A DNA stretch of 64,000 nucleotides from Fodinicola acaciae (GCF_010993745.1 NZ_WOTN01000003.1:1674001-1738000), one strand, 5' to 3'. Shown: positions 9,037 through 17,387, counted from the first letter of the stretch. Translations and numbers: made by a program. Notes: generated by a model from the sequence alone, not told the origin.

Positions 9037-10254
9037 ATGCTGGTGAGCATGTCCGTGACGACCGACCGGCCGGCCAGCTATGCCGAAGTGCTGGCCAATC
9101 CGACCTTTCGCGTGCTGTTCGGCAGCCGTACGCTGGCGATCGCCGCCGACACACTGCGGATCGTCGCGCTCTCGGTGCTGGTCTACGGCGTCACCGGTTC
9201 ACCGCTGCTCGCCGCCGTCACCTACGGCATCGGCTTTCTGCCGCAGGTGATCGGCTCCAGCCTCTTCGGCGCGCTTTCCGACCGGTTGCCGCCGCGCGGC
9301 CTGATCGTCGCCGGTTACGCGCTCGAATGCGGCGGCGCGATCGCGCTCGGCCTGCTGCCGATGCCGGTCTGGGCCAGCCTCACTCTGGTCGGCGCGATCG
9401 CTTGCCTGACACCGATTTTCGGCTCGGCGTCGGCGCGGCTCACCGCCGACGTGTTGCCCGGTGACGCGTACGTGCTGGCGCGTTCGCTGACAAACATGGC
9501 ATCGTCGGTCGCGCAACTGGCCGGCCTGGCGATCGGCGGACTGACCGTCGGAGCGATCGGTGGCCGGCACGCGCTGCTCGTCTGCGCCGGCTGCCATTTG
9601 TTCGCGGCCATCACTGTCTACTTCGGACTGTCGCGTTTCCCGGCGCCGGCCCCGAAGTCCGGATCACTGATGCGCGAAAGCTGGGGCGGCAACCTGCGGT
9701 TGCTCGCCGATCCATGGGTGCGTACGCTGCTGCTCGCGCACTGGTTGCCCTCCGGCATCGCGGTCGGCGCTGAAGGCCTGATCATTCCGTACGCGGCGCA
9801 GCGCGGTTTTCCGCCGGGCGCGGCCGGAGTGCTGCTGGCCTGCCTGCCGGTCGGCATGCTGGTCGGCAACCTGCTGGTCGGCCGGTTCGTCCGGCCGCGG
9901 CTGCGCGAACGGCTCGTGCCAGCGCTGGTCGCGCTCTGCGGCGCACCATTGATCTTCCTGATCTTTTCGCCGTCTCCACTCATCATGGGGATTCTGCTGG
10001 TGGTCTCGGCGCTCGGTTTCAGCCATGCGCTGGGTCTGCAGGCGCGGTTTCGCGATGCCGTCGACCCCGCCGTACGCGGTCAGGCTTTCGGCCTGCTGAC
10101 GACCGGGATGATGACCGCGCAGGGTGTCGGCCCCGGCGTTTTCGGGGCAGTGGCAGAGATCGTCCCCACCTCGGTCGCGATGGCGCTGTCCGGCACCGCC
10201 GTCGTCTTCGCGGCGTTCTGGCTCTGGCCGGCTCTTCGCTCCGTGCCGCGTTAG
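9037..10254 (+). CDS. Major facilitator superfamily transporter
   Basis: This 405-residue protein has about 12 hydrophobic segments and MFS-1 features, including the loop LFGALSDRLPPRGLI between helices 2 and 3. It is most like drug or metabolite exporters of actinomycetes. A second in-frame ATG at 9049 is an equally plausible start. Control by the divergent DUF5937 regulator is likely. The 3' end overlaps the convergent amidohydrolase stop by four bases. Confidence 0.8.
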   Translation: MLVSMSVTTDRPASYAEVLANPTFRVLFGSRTLAIAADTLRIVALSVLVYGVTGSPLLAAVTYGIGFLPQVIGSSLFGALSDRLPPRGLIVAGYALECGGAIALGLLPMPVWASLTLVGAIACLTPIFGSASARLTADVLPGDAYVLARSLTNMASSVAQLAGLAIGGLTVGAIGGRHALLVCAGCHLFAAITVYFGLSRFPAPAPKSGSLMRESWGGNLRLLADPWVRTLLLAHWLPSGIAVGAEGLIIPYAAQRGFPPGAAGVLLACLPVGMLVGNLLVGRFVRPRLRERLVPALVALCGAPLIFLIFSPSPLIMGILLVVSALGFSHALGLQARFRDAVDPAVRGQAFGLLTTGMMTAQGVGPGVFGAVAEIVPTSVAMALSGTAVVFAAFWLWPALRSVPR

Positions 10255-10982
10255 TTTCCGAGCAATGACTGGATGTTGGTGGCGAGTACGGCGGCGCGTG
10301 CCTGGTCGGCGATGTTCCAGTCGCGGATGCGTTTGAGCTCGGCCTCACCGACCGTGTATGGCAGATCCGTCGAGAAAACCACCCGGTCGGTGCCGATCGA
10401 CTCGTCGACGGCGAAGCTGGTGAGCACGGTGTCCCACGGCGCGTACGACGTGTCCGCGAACAGGTTTTCCGCGTGCCGCAAGGCCGGAACCGCGTCGATC
10501 CAGAAGTCGGTCGCGCCGCTGCGGCCCATCAGAAAACGCAGCTCGGGATGCCGCCGCGCGAGAGTCGCCAACGGCAACGGCAAAGCGGCCGGCGGGGTGC
10601 CGGTGCGTACGTAGACAAACCAGCCGCGCGAGGCCGCGAAAGCCAGCAGCGGCTCGATCAGGCCGTCCAACAGGTCGAAACCCTGCAACGCCGGATCGAC
10701 CGCGAGGGCCACCGCACCGGCGTCGGCCGCTTTCGCCAACACCTCGACCGCGTCAGCGCGCCACGGAGTCGCGACGGCGTACGGCAAGATCCGGCCGCCA
10801 GAGGCCGCGGCCGCCGCGCACACGGCGGCATTGCCGTCCTCGTTGGAAAACGCGATGTCCCGCTCAGCAGGCGACGCCAACGCCACGTCGATGCCGAGCT
10901 CGTCCATTGTGGACAGCAGGGTCTGGGCGCTCAGCGAGGCCTCGCGACCGTCCCCCAGCCGTACGTGCGCGTCGACGATCAC
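10251..10982 (-). CDS. Amidohydrolase-2-like protein lacking most metal ligands
   Basis: This 243-residue protein aligns with its neighbour at 12088-12846 but has lost metal-site residues. The HxH motif is HVR (VDAHVRLG). The His of SHDGTPP is replaced (VRTGTPP), and the His of LGHGG is replaced (MGRSG). The C-terminal Asp remains (FSTDLPY). Active members of PF04909 (ACMSD or uronate-isomerase-like hydrolases and decarboxylases) use these ligands. The protein is therefore probably a pseudo-enzyme or has changed chemistry. It starts with GTG in a GTGA overlap with the upstream gene and is the last gene of the operon. Confidence 0.7.
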   Translation of the reverse strand: MIVDAHVRLGDGREASLSAQTLLSTMDELGIDVALASPAERDIAFSNEDGNAAVCAAAAASGGRILPYAVATPWRADAVEVLAKAADAGAVALAVDPALQGFDLLDGLIEPLLAFAASRGWFVYVRTGTPPAALPLPLATLARRHPELRFLMGRSGATDFWIDAVPALRHAENLFADTSYAPWDTVLTSFAVDESIGTDRVVFSTDLPYTVGEAELKRIRDWNIADQARAAVLATNIQSLLGN

Positions 10983-12091
10983 GACTTCTCCTCGAATAGC
11001 GACAACACATCCTCACGCGGACGCACGCCGAGTCCCGGCGCGTCCGGCAACCGGACGAACCGGCCGTCGCTGTCCAGCGGTGAGGCCAAAATGTCCTCGG
11101 CGTAGTAATGCGCGCCGATGATGTCGGACGGAAACTCCGTTGTCAGCTCAGGCAACGCGCAGGCCACGTGGAGCTGCGCGGCGGCACCGAGGCCGAGCTC
11201 TCCGTTGGAGCCGATCAGCGTGCCGAGGCCGAAGGCGGCGGCCGTACGTCCCAGCTCGACCGCGCGGCCAGGTCCGCCGGACTTGCCGACGTAGACACTC
11301 ACCACGTCGGCCGCACGCGCTTCGACGACCCGTACGAGATCGGTCATGCCAAAGACGGATTCGTCAGCGACCACAGGAAAACCTTCGCCGCGCAGCTCCG
11401 CCATGCCAGCCAGGTCACTGGCCGCGAGCGGCTGCTCGACGAACGCCGGATCGTATGGCGCCAGCAGCCGGATCGCACGCCGCGCCTCGGCCCTGGTCCA
11501 GCCGCAGTTGGCGTCGACGCCGAGGAAACCGTCCGGGCCGACGATTTCCCGGGCCAGTGCCATCCGCCTGACATCGCCGTCGACTCCGAGGCCGACTTTC
11601 ACCTTGAACGCGCGAAATCCCGCGGAGGCGGCCGCCGCCTGCACCTTGCGCAGGTGCTCGTCGTCGCCGGACAGTGAGAGCTTGATCGGCACCTCGCGAC
11701 GATACGGACCGCCGAGCGCCTCCACCAGCGGCACGTCGAGCGTGCGCGCGTACGCGTCCCAGAGCGCGATCGCCACACCGGCCTTGGTAAAGGGATTTCC
11801 GGCGATCAGCCGGTCCATTGTGGACTCGAGCGCGCCGACCGGAGTCAGCGGCGCACCGACCAGCGCCGGCGCGATGATCCGGCGGACGAAATGCTCCGCC
11901 GTCGTGCCGTCCTCACCGCTCCACAGCGGCGTGGCGCTGACCTCGCCGAAACCGGTGATGCCGTCGCTGGTCATCACACGTACGAGCAGGAAGTCGGACT
12001 TGTCGTGTGCGCCTTTGGCGCCCTGCACGACCAGGTCGGGATGCGCCCGAAGGTGCACCTGAGCGGTGTCGATGGCGGCGATCTTGCTCAT
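10979..12091 (-). CDS. Enolase-superfamily enzyme, mandelate racemase/muconate-lactonizing type
   Basis: The sequence has the muconate-cycloisomerase subgroup pattern. A KxK pair (AFKVKVG) supplies the base on one face. Three acidic metal ligands lie in GVDANCGW, FVEQPL and VADESV. A second lysine (VYVGKSGG) sits on the opposite face. Such enzymes abstract an alpha proton next to a carboxylate (cycloisomerisation, epimerisation or dehydration). ATG 12091 is chosen because it forms a four-base ATGA overlap with the preceding amidohydrolase stop. It is part of the IclR-linked catabolic operon. Confidence 0.85.
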   Translation of the reverse strand: MSKIAAIDTAQVHLRAHPDLVVQGAKGAHDKSDFLLVRVMTSDGITGFGEVSATPLWSGEDGTTAEHFVRRIIAPALVGAPLTPVGALESTMDRLIAGNPFTKAGVAIALWDAYARTLDVPLVEALGGPYRREVPIKLSLSGDDEHLRKVQAAAASAGFRAFKVKVGLGVDGDVRRMALAREIVGPDGFLGVDANCGWTRAEARRAIRLLAPYDPAFVEQPLAASDLAGMAELRGEGFPVVADESVFGMTDLVRVVEARAADVVSVYVGKSGGPGRAVELGRTAAAFGLGTLIGSNGELGLGAAAQLHVACALPELTTEFPSDIIGAHYYAEDILASPLDSDGRFVRLPDAPGLGVRPREDVLSLFEEKS

Positions 12092-12846
12092 GACAGCCCC
12101 AAAAGTCGCGCCGGGTTGTCGACAAGCATGGCCTGCCGGGCGGCCGCGCTGATCCCCCAACCGTCGATCTCGGCGACGCGCGCCACGGCGTAGTCCTGGC
12201 TGGCCTTCTCACTGAGGCCGGCGTCGGTGCCGAAAAGAATCTTGTCGATCGGGCCGTTTTCCAGGATGTGCCTGGCCGCGTACGGTGGCGTGCCGCAAAT
12301 GCACAGGTAGAGGTTGTCGGTTTCCTGCGTGGCGGCCAAAGCTTCGCGCCAGGTGTCGTGCAGGCCGCCGTGACCGAGCACCACCGGCAGCCGCGGATGC
12401 CGGCGGGCCAACGCGGCGATCTGCAAAGCGGTGGAATAAGGCGGGGTGCCGTCGTGTGAGAGCAGAATTGCTCCGGCCGCCTCGACAATCTCGCACAGCG
12501 GGTCGAGGCTCGGCTCGTGCATGCTGAAACCCTGCAGCCACGGATGCAGTTTCAGGCCGCGCATGCCGAGCTCGCCGAAGCAGCGCTGGAGCTCGTCGGC
12601 GGCGGTCGGTTGTCGCGGACTGACCGTACAGAAGCCGAACATCCGCTCGGGATGCTTTGCCACGAAGGCGGCGACCTCGTCGTTGGCTTCCGGCGTGGGA
12701 TTGAAAAGTCCGTCGTGGCTGAGCACCACGGCGGCGGAAATCCCCGCCGAGTCCATGAAAGTCGCGAACTCGTCGGCGCCGAACGCGGCGCCGGCCAGCC
12801 AGCTCGCGGTGTGCCACGCCGGGGTGTGGGTGTGGAAGTCGATCAC
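12088..12846 (-). CDS. Amidohydrolase-2 family metal-dependent hydrolase
   Basis: All expected ligands are visible: IDFHTH (HxH) at the N terminus, GLKLHPWLQGF, LLSHDGTPP, VVLGHGGLHD and FGTDAG. Members hydrolyse or decarboxylate cyclic and carboxylated substrates with Zn or Mn. I chose the GTG at 12846 because it overlaps the creatininase stop as GTGA, matching the other junctions in this operon. An in-frame ATG at 12861 would give five more residues. It works alongside a degenerate paralogue at the 3' end of the operon. Confidence 0.8.
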   Translation of the reverse strand: MIDFHTHTPAWHTASWLAGAAFGADEFATFMDSAGISAAVVLSHDGLFNPTPEANDEVAAFVAKHPERMFGFCTVSPRQPTAADELQRCFGELGMRGLKLHPWLQGFSMHEPSLDPLCEIVEAAGAILLSHDGTPPYSTALQIAALARRHPRLPVVLGHGGLHDTWREALAATQETDNLYLCICGTPPYAARHILENGPIDKILFGTDAGLSEKASQDYAVARVAEIDGWGISAAARQAMLVDNPARLLGLS

Positions 12847-13553
12847 AGCTGCCTCGCGCATTCGATCAGCCGGTTGGTCATTTCGGCCACCAATCTGTCC
12901 AGCGTCTTCGTCCCGTCCTCGGCGGTCGCGCGAGCCGGATCGTCGGTGTAGCCGTCGATGTCGTCCCAGACCGCCGCCGAATGAATGCCGGCGCCAGGTA
13001 TGGCGCGCGGCTCCGGCAGGCGCTCGCGCGGCTTGCGTTCGCGCACCAGCTCCGGTCGTACGCCCATCACCAGCGACGTCTCGAACTCTCCCGCGTGGCC
13101 GGGAAAAGTGTCGGCCACGGCCCAGTAGTCGATGTGCGCGACCGCGACGCCATAGCGGGTGGAGATCGCCGAGCCGGCGGCGTGGCAGACGCCCTGGTTT
13201 CCGCCGTGACCGTTGACGATCACCAACCGGCGACCGCCGCCGGCGGCGATCGAACGGCCGAGATCGACCAGCACGGCGATCAACGTCTCGACGGTCAGCG
13301 AAAGCGTGCCGCCGAAGGGCAGGTGGTGGTCGGACGCGCCGTACGACTGGGTCGGCGCGATGACGAACGGCCGCTCGATCGCCGCGGCCGGCACCGCGCG
13401 CTCGACGATTTCGGTCGCCAGCAAGGCATCCGTGCCGGTCGCCAGGTGCGGACCGTGTTGCTCGGTGGCGCCGATCGGCAGCACCACGACCGCTTCTGGC
13501 AACAGCTCGGACAGCTCGCCGCGGGTGGACTCCTGCCACCGTACGACCCTCAC
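12843..13553 (-). CDS. Creatininase-family amidohydrolase
   Basis: The 236-residue protein carries the creatininase metal-site motifs. PIGATEQHGPHL lies near residue 27, the NGHGGN loop near residue 115, and HAGEFETS near residue 155. Family reactions are opening of cyclic amides (creatinine, formamides, mycofactocin peptide cleavage by MftE). The creatinine-specific context is absent here, so another lactam or amide is likely. GTG start with GTGA overlap to the upstream oxidoreductase. Confidence 0.8.
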   Translation of the reverse strand: MRVVRWQESTRGELSELLPEAVVVLPIGATEQHGPHLATGTDALLATEIVERAVPAAAIERPFVIAPTQSYGASDHHLPFGGTLSLTVETLIAVLVDLGRSIAAGGGRRLVIVNGHGGNQGVCHAAGSAISTRYGVAVAHIDYWAVADTFPGHAGEFETSLVMGVRPELVRERKPRERLPEPRAIPGAGIHSAAVWDDIDGYTDDPARATAEDGTKTLDRLVAEMTNRLIECARQL

Positions 13554-14494
13554 CGGACCACCTCCGCACTCGCCTCGGCCACTCGTTCGCTGATCCGCAG
13601 TGCCGCGAGGCCGTCGGCCAGGCTCGGCGACGCCTCGGCTTTTCCCCGCACCAGCTGGACAAACCGGGCCAGCTGGCGATCGAAGCAGCGCTGCGTACGC
13701 TCACCGGGAAACTCGACCAACCGCTCACCGTCCTCTGTGGACAGTCGCAGCGAGAACGTGCGGCAGTCCAACACCGCATAGCCACGGTCGCCGAGCACGC
13801 TCAGCTCGCACGGCGGCATCGCGGCGGTGAGCCAGCCGCACTCGATCAGCGCGACGTGGCCGCCGGGATAGCTCAGCCGCGCGCCGGTCAGGTTGCGCAC
13901 GTCGGCCGTACGCACCGACCAGGCGTCGTCGATTCGTGGTTCGCCGCCGAGCAGATAGCCGATCCAGTCGAAGAAATGCGAGCCCTCGTGCAGCACCGGC
14001 AGGCCGTGGTCGAGAGTTTTCCTGATTCTCTCGGTATGTTCCGGGTCGCGCGGATCGCGGCGCTCGTCATAGATGTGCGCGCGTACGACCAACCGGTCGC
14101 CGAGGACCCCGCCGGCGATCCACTCGCGCAGCTGCACCATCGCCGGGTCGTGCCGATATGTCATGCCGACCTGGACGCGCGAGCCGTCGATCCTGGTGAG
14201 CGGCTCGGCGGCGGCGACCGAGGTGGCGACCGGCTTCTCGGCGAGGACGAACCGGTCGGCGAGGCCGACGATCGCGTCGGTGGTGACCCAGGGCGGCGTC
14301 GCCAGCACGACGGCCGGGATGTCGTCCGGCAGCTGGCTCAGGTCCTCGTAGGCGGGGATGCCGGCGATCTCGCGGCGGCGCGGGTCAGGGTCGACGACCG
14401 CGGCGAGGGTCACCTCCGGCGAGCGCAGCATCGCCGGCAGGTGAGCGCTCAGGCCGATGTCGCCGAGCCCGGCCAACGCCATCCGCAGCATCAT
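13550..14494 (-). CDS. Gfo/Idh/MocA-family NAD(P)-dependent oxidoreductase
   Basis: A Rossmann start (MALAGLGDIGLSAHLPAML) and the family's EKP motif (VLAEKPVATS, near residue 95) identify it. The C-terminal domain contains HEGSHFFDWIGYLLGG. Members oxidise or reduce sugar-type alcohols and cyclitols. It is the first gene of the five-gene operon, 75 bp downstream of the IclR gene stop. All following genes are joined by 4-bp overlaps, so one polycistronic message is likely. Confidence 0.85.
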   Translation of the reverse strand: MMLRMALAGLGDIGLSAHLPAMLRSPEVTLAAVVDPDPRRREIAGIPAYEDLSQLPDDIPAVVLATPPWVTTDAIVGLADRFVLAEKPVATSVAAAEPLTRIDGSRVQVGMTYRHDPAMVQLREWIAGGVLGDRLVVRAHIYDERRDPRDPEHTERIRKTLDHGLPVLHEGSHFFDWIGYLLGGEPRIDDAWSVRTADVRNLTGARLSYPGGHVALIECGWLTAAMPPCELSVLGDRGYAVLDCRTFSLRLSTEDGERLVEFPGERTQRCFDRQLARFVQLVRGKAEASPSLADGLAALRISERVAEASAEVVR

Positions 14495-14569
14495 TTCCCA
14501 AATCTCGAAGACTGACCTTGTTATTCGAAGGGTAGTCGGTGACGGGAAGGATCACCAGGGGTTCCTCGG
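14495..14569 (-). promoter_or_regulatory. Promoter region of the catabolic operon with repeated CTTCGA words
   Basis: Read on the minus strand, CTTCGA occurs twice, 20 bp apart (ending near 14525 and 14505). One copy is part of GTCTTCG (GAAGAC at 14507-14512 on the plus strand). The same half-site forms the palindrome upstream of the IclR gene. This is consistent with one regulator binding both places. Confidence 0.4.
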
Positions 14570-15376
14570 TCAGTGTGCGGCGACCGGCATGTGGCCGAGC
14601 TGGCGCGAGAGCTCGCGGCTCTGCGTGCGTACGGCGTCGATGATCGCCGGCAGCCGGTCGCCGGCGATCTCGCGCGAGAAACCGGTGACGCCGACAGAGC
14701 CGGCCACGGCCCCCTGTGCGTCGAAGAACGGCGCCGCCACACAGGCGATCTCGGCGGTCTCCTCCTCGTCCTCCAGCGCGTAGCCCTGGTCGCGTACGGA
14801 CAGCAGCGCCTCGCGGAAGGCCTCGGTGGTCGGCGGCGGCGCCTTGGGGCCGGTGCCGACCGCGAGCTGGCCGAGCAGCGGCGCGAGCTCGCTGTCCGGC
14901 AGGTAGGCGGCGATGGCGCGGCCGAGTGCGGTCAGGTTGAACGGCGCCACCTTGCCGGGATAGGTGTCGAACTGGATGAAACCGGGCGGCGCGGCCTTCG
15001 CCACGTAGACGACCGTGCGGCCGTTCAGCACGCCGACGTGGGCCGGCATGCCGAGTGAGTCGGCGAGGCGGCGCAGGTGCGGCTGCGCGATCTCGGACAG
15101 GTCGATCTTGCGGACCAGCTGCGCGGACAGGCCGTACAACCGCAGCGTCGGCCGCCAGAAGTGGCTGCGGCCGACGATCCGCCGGCTCGCGTAGCCGCGT
15201 TCCTCCAGCGTGTAGACGATGGCCGCGCAGGTCGCCAGCGGGATCTTCGTCTGTTTCGCCAGCGACGTGAGGGTCAGCGGCTCGTCCGCACTGACCAGCG
15301 TCTCCAGCACGGTCAGCGCACGGTCGACGGCCGGCGAGGGCGCGCGCCGCTGGTCCTGAGCCTGGTCATCCGCCAT
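14570..15376 (-). CDS. IclR-family transcriptional regulator
   Basis: The N-terminal winged helix (residues ~15-75, AVDRALTVLETLVSADEPLT and LAKQTKIPLATCAAIVYTL) is followed by the IclR effector domain (residues ~90-260, including SLGMPAHVGVLNGRTVVYV). Members bind small carboxylates or aromatic acids and control the adjacent degradation genes. The gene is immediately upstream of, and co-oriented with, the five-gene catabolic operon. A palindrome 30-50 bp upstream of its start suggests autoregulation. Confidence 0.85.
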   Translation of the reverse strand: MADDQAQDQRRAPSPAVDRALTVLETLVSADEPLTLTSLAKQTKIPLATCAAIVYTLEERGYASRRIVGRSHFWRPTLRLYGLSAQLVRKIDLSEIAQPHLRRLADSLGMPAHVGVLNGRTVVYVAKAAPPGFIQFDTYPGKVAPFNLTALGRAIAAYLPDSELAPLLGQLAVGTGPKAPPPTTEAFREALLSVRDQGYALEDEEETAEIACVAAPFFDAQGAVAGSVGVTGFSREIAGDRLPAIIDAVRTQSRELSRQLGHMPVAAH

Positions 15377-15405
15377 GGTGTCACCAATCTTCGCATACCG
15401 GATGA

Positions 15406-15428
15406 TGTCTTCGGTATCAGAGAAGACA
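15406..15428. promoter_or_regulatory. Candidate IclR operator
   Basis: TGTCTTC (15406-15412) and GAAGACA (15422-15428) form a perfect 7-bp inverted repeat with a 9-bp spacer upstream of the IclR start codon. The GAAGAC half-site also occurs in front of the operon at 14507-14512. Confidence 0.5.
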
Positions 15429-15945
15429 GAAATCAGCCGGTGAGTTGCCGCAACGGTACGCCGTCGAGCCGCCCGGTGATGTCCGCCACGGCAATGCCGC
15501 GTGGACCCTTACGTGCGTCACGCCTTCGCGGGGCACTCTTACGCGGAGGGCGACCTCAAGGGGAGGGACGCGGGGGTTTCGCTGTCGGTTCTGTTGGGTG
15601 CCGCGGGTGCGGTTTCGTACGCGGTCGGTCCAGGGATGTGACTGGGGCGGCGGGGGTTGCCGTGGCCTCCCGGTAGGTGGCGAGAAGGTCCACTATGCGG
15701 GACTCAGAGACGAGTGTAACGCTAAATGTCCGTCTCGTGAGGTTCAGTCGTGGCGTGAATGTCGAGTTACTAGCGCTGGAAGCAAGAAACAAGGCTTTCA
15801 CGCCTGCGCGACCGCCAGTCCCTGTGATGGGTGTGCCTGCTGGGGCTGGTAAGGCTGTTGTGGCTGCCGGTCGAGAACAAATGTCCGGTTTGATGTCTTG
15901 TTAAACAAGTATTGCGCGCACGTAGGCGAGCCCTACGTGCGCCGG
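15429..15945. other. Gene-free stretch with a local drop in GC
   Basis: No open frame here looks like a protein. Frames of up to 135 codons exist but have no recognisable motif or ribosome binding site. GC falls to about 53% over 15721-15780, against ~70% around it. A short palindrome CTTGTT-A-AACAAG lies at 15897-15909, and the terminator hairpin of the next gene follows. It may be a decayed gene or an old insertion scar. Confidence 0.35.
15916..15942 (-). terminator. Hairpin terminator of the anti-sigma gene
   Basis: GCGCACGTAGG and its exact complement form an 11-bp stem with a 5-base loop. It begins four bases after the stop codon of the minus-strand anti-sigma gene. No uridine tract follows, as is common for actinomycete terminators. 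Confidence 0.6.
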
Positions 15946-16752
15946 TCAGGCGGCGCGGCGATGCTCGGCGGCTGGTGAACGGTGCTGGTCAGGCCGGTCT
16001 CCGGCGGGGTGGGACGCGGCCGGTGCACCGGGTACGGCAGCCGTCTCGGGCGCGGACGCGCGGCCGCTGGGTCCGAGCGACGGCCAGCCATAGCGGCGCA
16101 GCAACGCCGTACACAACAGGCCGATGACCACCGGCACGTGCGTGGCCAGCCGCGACCACCCCACCTCGCCGTCGAGCAGGTCGACGCCGATGGCCAGTAC
16201 GAGCACGCCGACGAAGCTGCCGAGCACCGGCAGCTGGGTGGCCGCGAGGCCCGGCTTCAGCGCGACCCACATCAGCGCGACGGCGAGCGCCACGTTGAAC
16301 GCGCCGGTCTCGTGCGACAGGTGGCCGGCCATCCCCGGCGGCGCCAGCAGCTGAGCCGCACCGACGGCGAGCTGGCCGACCGAGACCAGGCCGAGCAGCC
16401 AGCGCAGCCGTCCCGGCCACGCGCTCGGCCGCGGCAGCGGCGCCCGCGCCAGTACGGCCGCCGTCACGTCCGGCGTCGGAGCGGCCGGCGCGAGCCGCGT
16501 CAGCCGGGTGACCGCGGCGGCCGACTCACGCCAGCCGCGGCAGGCGGCGCAGCCGGCGAGGTGGTCGTCCAGCTCGGCCGGCGACAGACCGGGATTCTCG
16601 TCGTCGAGGATCGCCGACATGGCCTCCCGAGCCCGCTCACAACGACCTGGCTCGACTCCGGAACCGCTCCGCGCCTCAGCCGGATGCGGCCGCTGCGCTT
16701 GCCGCACCCGCTCGATGCTCACGAACCCGTCGTCATCGCGATGCACGTCCAC
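15946..16752 (-). CDS. Membrane-anchored zinc-finger anti-sigma factor
   Basis: An N-terminal zinc-binding anti-sigma motif (HLAGCAACRGW, HxxxCxxC) sits in a cysteine-containing helical domain that starts around CERAREAMSAIL. Four hydrophobic segments follow, beginning WLLGLVSVGQLAVGAAQLL and ending VPVVIGLLCTALLRRY, then a proline/alanine-rich tail. The first ~30 residues are unusual. The start may instead be a GTG such as the one at FVSIERV. It is divergent from the ECF sigma gene, which it presumably sequesters at the membrane. Confidence 0.75.
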   Translation of the reverse strand: MDVHRDDDGFVSIERVRQAQRPHPAEARSGSGVEPGRCERAREAMSAILDDENPGLSPAELDDHLAGCAACRGWRESAAAVTRLTRLAPAAPTPDVTAAVLARAPLPRPSAWPGRLRWLLGLVSVGQLAVGAAQLLAPPGMAGHLSHETGAFNVALAVALMWVALKPGLAATQLPVLGSFVGVLVLAIGVDLLDGEVGWSRLATHVPVVIGLLCTALLRRYGWPSLGPSGRASAPETAAVPGAPAASHPAGDRPDQHRSPAAEHRRAA

Positions 16753-16817
16753 ACCCTTCCAGTCGTCGGTAACCGCACCGGAGTTCCCCTGACACCGTAC
16801 GGAAGCAATCGGGCCGT

Positions 16818-17387
16818 ATGGTGGGCTCCGTGGACGACCTGGAGATCACCCGCTGCGCGCTCGCCGCCGGCCGGGGTGACCGGGCCGCCGCGGAGCGGTT
16901 CGTCGCGGCGACCCAGCGCCAGCTGCACCGGCTGCTCGGCTATCTGTCCTCCCCCGCCGACGCCGAGGACCTGGTCCAGGAGACCTACCTGCGCGCCTTC
17001 GCCTCGCTGCCGAAGTTCGCGGCTAAAGCGCCGGCGCGCATCTGGCTGCTGACGATCGCGCGGCGTACGGCCGCCGACCACCTCCGCCAGCGCAGGCGGC
17101 GGCCGCTGACCAGCGCCGTCGACGACTGGGTCGACGCCGCCGAGCGGGCCGGCTCGCAGGCCGCCGACCACCAGCACGAGGTGCTGTTGCGGCAGGTCAT
17201 CGGCGGTCTGGACGGTGACCGGCGGGAGGCCTTCGTGCTCACCCAGGTGCTCGGCATGTCCTATGCGGAGGCCGCCGAGGTCTGCGACTGTCCGGTCGGC
17301 ACCATCCGCTCCCGCGTGGCACGCGCGCGCGACGACCTCGTATGCGCTCTCGGCATGTCCGGAAACCGGTCGATGGACAGCGCGTGA
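16818..17387 (+). CDS. ECF-type RNA polymerase sigma factor
   Basis: Region 2 (FVAATQRQLHRLLGYL, DAEDLVQETYLRAFASLPKF) and region 4 (REAFVLTQVLGMSYAEAAEV, CPVGTIRSRVARARDDL) are clear in 189 residues. A short in-frame GTG start at VDDLEITRC is possible. It is paired with the divergent zinc-finger anti-sigma gene. It is followed after 42 bp by the DUF1636/ABC importer genes, so it may transcribe them. Confidence 0.85.
   Translation: MVGSVDDLEITRCALAAGRGDRAAAERFVAATQRQLHRLLGYLSSPADAEDLVQETYLRAFASLPKFAAKAPARIWLLTIARRTAADHLRQRRRRPLTSAVDDWVDAAERAGSQAADHQHEVLLRQVIGGLDGDRREAFVLTQVLGMSYAEAAEVCDCPVGTIRSRVARARDDLVCALGMSGNRSMDSA

Noticed and set aside
12088..13785. A 565-codon frame suggesting a large amidohydrolase
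   Set aside because: The first ~310 codons are antisense-type Arg-rich shadow overlapping the creatininase gene. The true gene begins at the GTG 12846 coupling site.
15445..15852. A 135-codon plus-strand frame in the gap after the IclR gene
   Set aside because: No ribosome binding site or recognisable motif, and its composition resembles random high-GC sequence.
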